A stretch of 32,585 bases of DNA, from contig CAZKTU010000053.1 of assembly GCA_964555675.1 (NCBI GenBank), forward strand, positions 1-32,585, in the 5' to 3' direction. The position numbers and the translations under genes are program-made. The DNA is from CAIWXH01 sp964555675 (GTDB taxonomy: Bacteria > Chloroflexota > Chloroflexia > Chloroflexales > Chloroflexaceae). The notes below the pieces were generated by a model. It saw only the letters and a program-made list of their open reading frames with translations. It did no database searches and had not been told where the DNA came from. Positions 30,639 to 32,585 of this stretch are shown piece by piece (the first letter of the stretch is position 1; each line of letters begins with the position of its first letter).

Positions 30639-31595
30639 TTAGCGCACCAGGTTGAAGGTCGCGACCCGGACGGTGCCGCTTCTGAGGCCCTGGCCGACGA
30701 TGCTCCAGGTGCCGAGGGGGTCGCGGGCCTCGGTGAGGAAGCCGACCAGGATCACGCCGTCGTTGTTGGCGACCGGCCTGTAGGGGATGGCCCGCACCGT
30801 GCCGTTGGGCAGGTTCAGCCAGAGGGAGACCTCTTCGCCGGCCCTGTAGCCGCGGGCCTCGAAGCCGAGGGTCGTGCCGGGGTTCGAAGGCTCTGGCCAG
30901 GCCCGGGCCAGGGTATTGGGCTGCTGGGCGCAGGTGCGGGGGTCGCCCTCGGGGACGGGGCCGGCGGGCGGGGCGTTGCCGGGCATGCCGGGGCGCAGCT
31001 GGCAGGGGACGAGGAAGCTGCCGAGGTTGCCGAGGCGGGTGCGGCTGCCGACCAGCTCGAAGCGGCCGCGCTCGAAGTACTGGACCAGGTAGTTGCGCCC
31101 ATCGTCCAGGCGCTGCACAATCTCTTCGCTGACCGGGAAGCCGAAGATCCCCAGGCCGCCCCGCCGCTCCCAGAAGTTGCGGAACTCGCCGCGCAGGGTG
31201 TGGCCGGTCTCGGGGAAGTAGCGGATGCCGGGGGCGCGCACCTGGGCGACGGGCGGGAAGCCCTGGCCGGTGGCCGCGAGATATTCGCGTCCGACCAGGC
31301 CCAGGCTGACGATGGCCCGGCCATTCACGACGTCGAGCTCGAAGCGGGCGCGCTCGAAGTACTGGGCCACGCGGCCGTCGCGATTCTGGACGAACTCCGG
31401 GCTGACCGGGAAGCCAAAGATCTCGACGCCGCCATTACGCTCCCAGTATGAGCGGAATGCGCCGCCGAGGAAGTGGCCGGTCTGCGGAAAATAGATCTTG
31501 CCCTGGGCCTGCGTCGGCGCCGCCGGCATGGCGGCGAGCAGCATCACCGCCAGCAGGACCAGCGCCCCTGCCCATCGTCCACGTAGCTGGCTCAT
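30639..31595 (-). CDS. Secreted protein with two WERxGGxxIFGFPVS repeats
   Basis: A 318-residue exported protein. A signal peptide covers 1-31 (ALVLLAVMLLAAMPAAPTQAQ). Two copies of a roughly 55-90 residue repeat follow. Each begins YFP-x-TGH-x-L-x-G-x-FR, continues WERxGGxxIFGFPVS, then YFERxRFEL (copies starting near 34 and 124). The repeat is reminiscent of LGFP-type wall-binding repeats and is frequent in Chloroflexi secreted proteins. The C-terminal about 90 residues (ARGYRAGEEVSLWLNLPNGTVRAIPY, then GTWSIVGQGLRSGTVRVATF) look like a single beta-sandwich, of the kind that ends many cell-surface proteins. It is probably a cell-wall or sheath component; there is no enzyme motif. Confidence 0.7.
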   Translation of the reverse strand: MSQLRGRWAGALVLLAVMLLAAMPAAPTQAQGKIYFPQTGHFLGGAFRSYWERNGGVEIFGFPVSPEFVQNRDGRVAQYFERARFELDVVNGRAIVSLGLVGREYLAATGQGFPPVAQVRAPGIRYFPETGHTLRGEFRNFWERRGGLGIFGFPVSEEIVQRLDDGRNYLVQYFERGRFELVGSRTRLGNLGSFLVPCQLRPGMPGNAPPAGPVPEGDPRTCAQQPNTLARAWPEPSNPGTTLGFEARGYRAGEEVSLWLNLPNGTVRAIPYRPVANNDGVILVGFLTEARDPLGTWSIVGQGLRSGTVRVATFNLVR

Positions 31596-31711
31596 GGGTA
31601 CTCCGTCTTTCGCGTAAAGCGTATTCCTGTCGCCGGGGAGTGGATTGCCGCAGCGAGCGCCCTACATGCGCGTGGGCGTCGCCAGATTATCATTTACACT
31701 TAGCTGCGGCT

Positions 31712-31740
31712 ATCATACGCGATAGGGTCGTAACTGTCAA
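31712..31740 (-). promoter_or_regulatory. Promoter of the secreted repeat-protein gene
   Basis: Minus strand consensus TTGACA (31735-31740), 17-bp spacer, TATGAT (31712-31717). Expected start near 31705; leader about 110 nt. Confidence 0.75.
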
Positions 31741-31752
31741 GCGTTGATCGGG

Positions 31753-31780
31753 CTGAATCCGCGCAGCAGCGCGGATTCAG
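31753..31780. repeat. Hairpin in the divergent region before hisD
   Basis: Perfect 11-bp stem CTGAATCCGCG / CGCGGATTCAG with a 6-nt loop. It lies between two divergent promoters, 13 bp upstream of the minus-strand -35 box, so it is not a normal terminator position; it could be an operator. Confidence 0.65.
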
Positions 31781-31839
31781 GGCTGCTAACCGCGACGATA
31801 GGGCGCGGGGCGACCCTCGAGCGTGGGGCCGTAGTTGGG

Positions 31840-31845
31840 TATAAT
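31840..31845 (+). promoter_or_regulatory. -10 box of hisD
   Basis: Consensus TATAAT, no clear -35. Expected start near 31852, about 27 nt before ATG 31879. No T-box or attenuator peptide is seen. Confidence 0.5.
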
Positions 31846-31878
31846 GGAGAGGCGACTGCTGAATGAAAGGCCCTCACG

Positions 31879-32585
31879 ATGACGATTCCGATCATCGATG
31901 ATCTCGCGGCGGCCCGCGCGGGTGTGCTGCGGCGCGCGCCGCTCGACGAGGACAGTGCGACGGCCGAGGCCGTGGCCGGCATTATCGCGCGGGTGCGGGC
32001 GGGCGGCGACGAGGCTCTGCGCGAGCTGAGCGCCCGCTTCGATGGGGTGGCCCCGCCGAGTCTGGAGGTGCCGCGGGAGCAGTGGGCGGCGGCGGCGGCG
32101 GCCCTGCCCGCCGACCTCTACCAGGCCCTCGAGCTGGCCGTGGGCGAGATCCGGCGCTTCCACGAGCGCCAGGCCCGCAACTCGTGGGTTGATTTCAGCG
32201 TCGAAGGGGCACGGGGCCAGCTGGTGGTCCCGCTGCAGCGGGTGGGCATCTATGTGCCCGGAGGGGCCGCGCCCCTGCCGTCGTCGTTGATCCATGCCGC
32301 CGTCCCGGCGCGGGTGGCCGGAGTGGCCGAGGTGATTGTCTGTTCGCCGCCCCAGCGAGCCACGGGCCTGCCGGCGGCGGTAGTACTGGCCGCGGCGCAG
32401 ATCGTGGGGGTCGACCGGGTCTTCGCCGTCGGCGGGGCCCAGGCGATCGCGGCGATGGCCTACGGCACGGCCAGCGTGCCGCGGGTCGAGAAGATCGCGG
32501 GGCCGGGCAACCGCTTCGTGATCCAGGCCAAACGCCTGGTCTTCGGGAGTGTCGGCATCGAGAGCCTGCCGGGGCCGACCGAGAC
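31879..32585 (+). CDS. hisD: Histidinol dehydrogenase (5' part, cut by the window end)
   Basis: The first 235 residues of the enzyme that performs the last two steps of histidine synthesis, oxidising L-histidinol to L-histidine with NAD. The frame is open to the last base. Typical blocks are seen: the start region IPIIDDLAAARAGVLRR, VRAGGDEALRELSARFDGV (about 36-54), the VPLQRVGIYVPGGAAPLPSSL block (about 115-135), FAVGGAQAIAAMAYGT (about 183-198) and the VEKIAGPGNRFV motif (about 203-214), ending in GIESLPGPTE. The catalytic Glu/His and zinc ligands of the C-terminal half lie outside the window. A weak AAAGG lies before the ATG. No other his gene is seen, but the cluster could continue to the right. 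Confidence 0.93.
   Translation, partial: MTIPIIDDLAAARAGVLRRAPLDEDSATAEAVAGIIARVRAGGDEALRELSARFDGVAPPSLEVPREQWAAAAAALPADLYQALELAVGEIRRFHERQARNSWVDFSVEGARGQLVVPLQRVGIYVPGGAAPLPSSLIHAAVPARVAGVAEVIVCSPPQRATGLPAAVVLAAAQIVGVDRVFAVGGAQAIAAMAYGTASVPRVEKIAGPGNRFVIQAKRLVFGSVGIESLPGPTE

Noticed and set aside
1..32585. tRNA, rRNA, insertion sequence or prophage genes
   Set aside because: None of the typical sequences, transposases, integrases or structural phage proteins was recognised.

Overview
The window is GC-rich (coding third positions mostly G or C) and reads like a chromosome segment of a Chloroflexota bacterium, probably a phototrophic or photosynthesis-gene-bearing member of the Chloroflexia. 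Pointers are a full-length Mg-chelatase H subunit (bchH), a CarH-type B12 photoreceptor regulator next to a phytoene/squalene synthase, a sigma factor of the SigA type, several ECF-like sigma/anti-sigma pairs and a secreted protein with the WERxGGxxIFGFPVS repeat I associate with this phylum. The taxonomic call is inference. No tRNA, rRNA, CRISPR array or transposase gene was found. Two runs of exactly 100 N (9221-9320 and 21455-21554) are scaffold gaps, both lying in repetitive hairpin-rich DNA.

Layout. 1-7.7 kb: secreted PQQ-type sugar dehydrogenase, acetylpolyamine amidohydrolase-like deacetylase (minus), bchH, GHMP sugar kinase. 7.7-13 kb: ATP-grasp ligase, 34-bp tandem repeat and gap, glycosidase-like lipoprotein (minus) divergent from a secreted M23 peptidase with a LamG domain. 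13-17.5 kb: SigA (minus), SDR oxidoreductase with altered active site (minus), RsbR-like PAS-STAS protein, polyprenyl diphosphate synthase (minus). 17.8-21.4 kb: ECF sigma with RskA-like anti-sigma, a 570-bp stretch without a convincing gene, then a divergent sigma-like protein followed by a soluble protein with two zinc-binding anti-sigma motifs. 21.4-23.8 kb: 55-bp duplicated gap edges, three 70-bp tandem repeats, GAPDH (minus), CvpA-like membrane protein. 23.8-26 kb: sugar nucleotidyltransferase and GDP-deoxysugar reductase (both minus). 26.2-29.1 kb: carH, crtB-like synthase and an overlapping DUF2085 membrane protein. 29.1-32.6 kb: HtrA-like lipoprotein protease, secreted repeat protein (minus), and the 5' part of hisD.

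The most interesting signal is regulatory. The carH promoter carries three 11-bp-spaced hexamers (TGTGCA, TTGACA, TGTGCA) whose middle copy is the -35 box, the architecture known for CarH operators. The same hexamer, often at 11-bp spacing, recurs in the non-coding DNA upstream of sigA, between the SDR and PAS-STAS genes, upstream of the polyprenyl synthase and upstream of crtB. This suggests a light/B12-controlled regulon linking pigment or isoprenoid synthesis with sigma factor expression. A second theme is transcripts that seem to start at or within 2 nt of the start codon (deacetylase, GDP-sugar reductase, possibly a small ORF at 19520).
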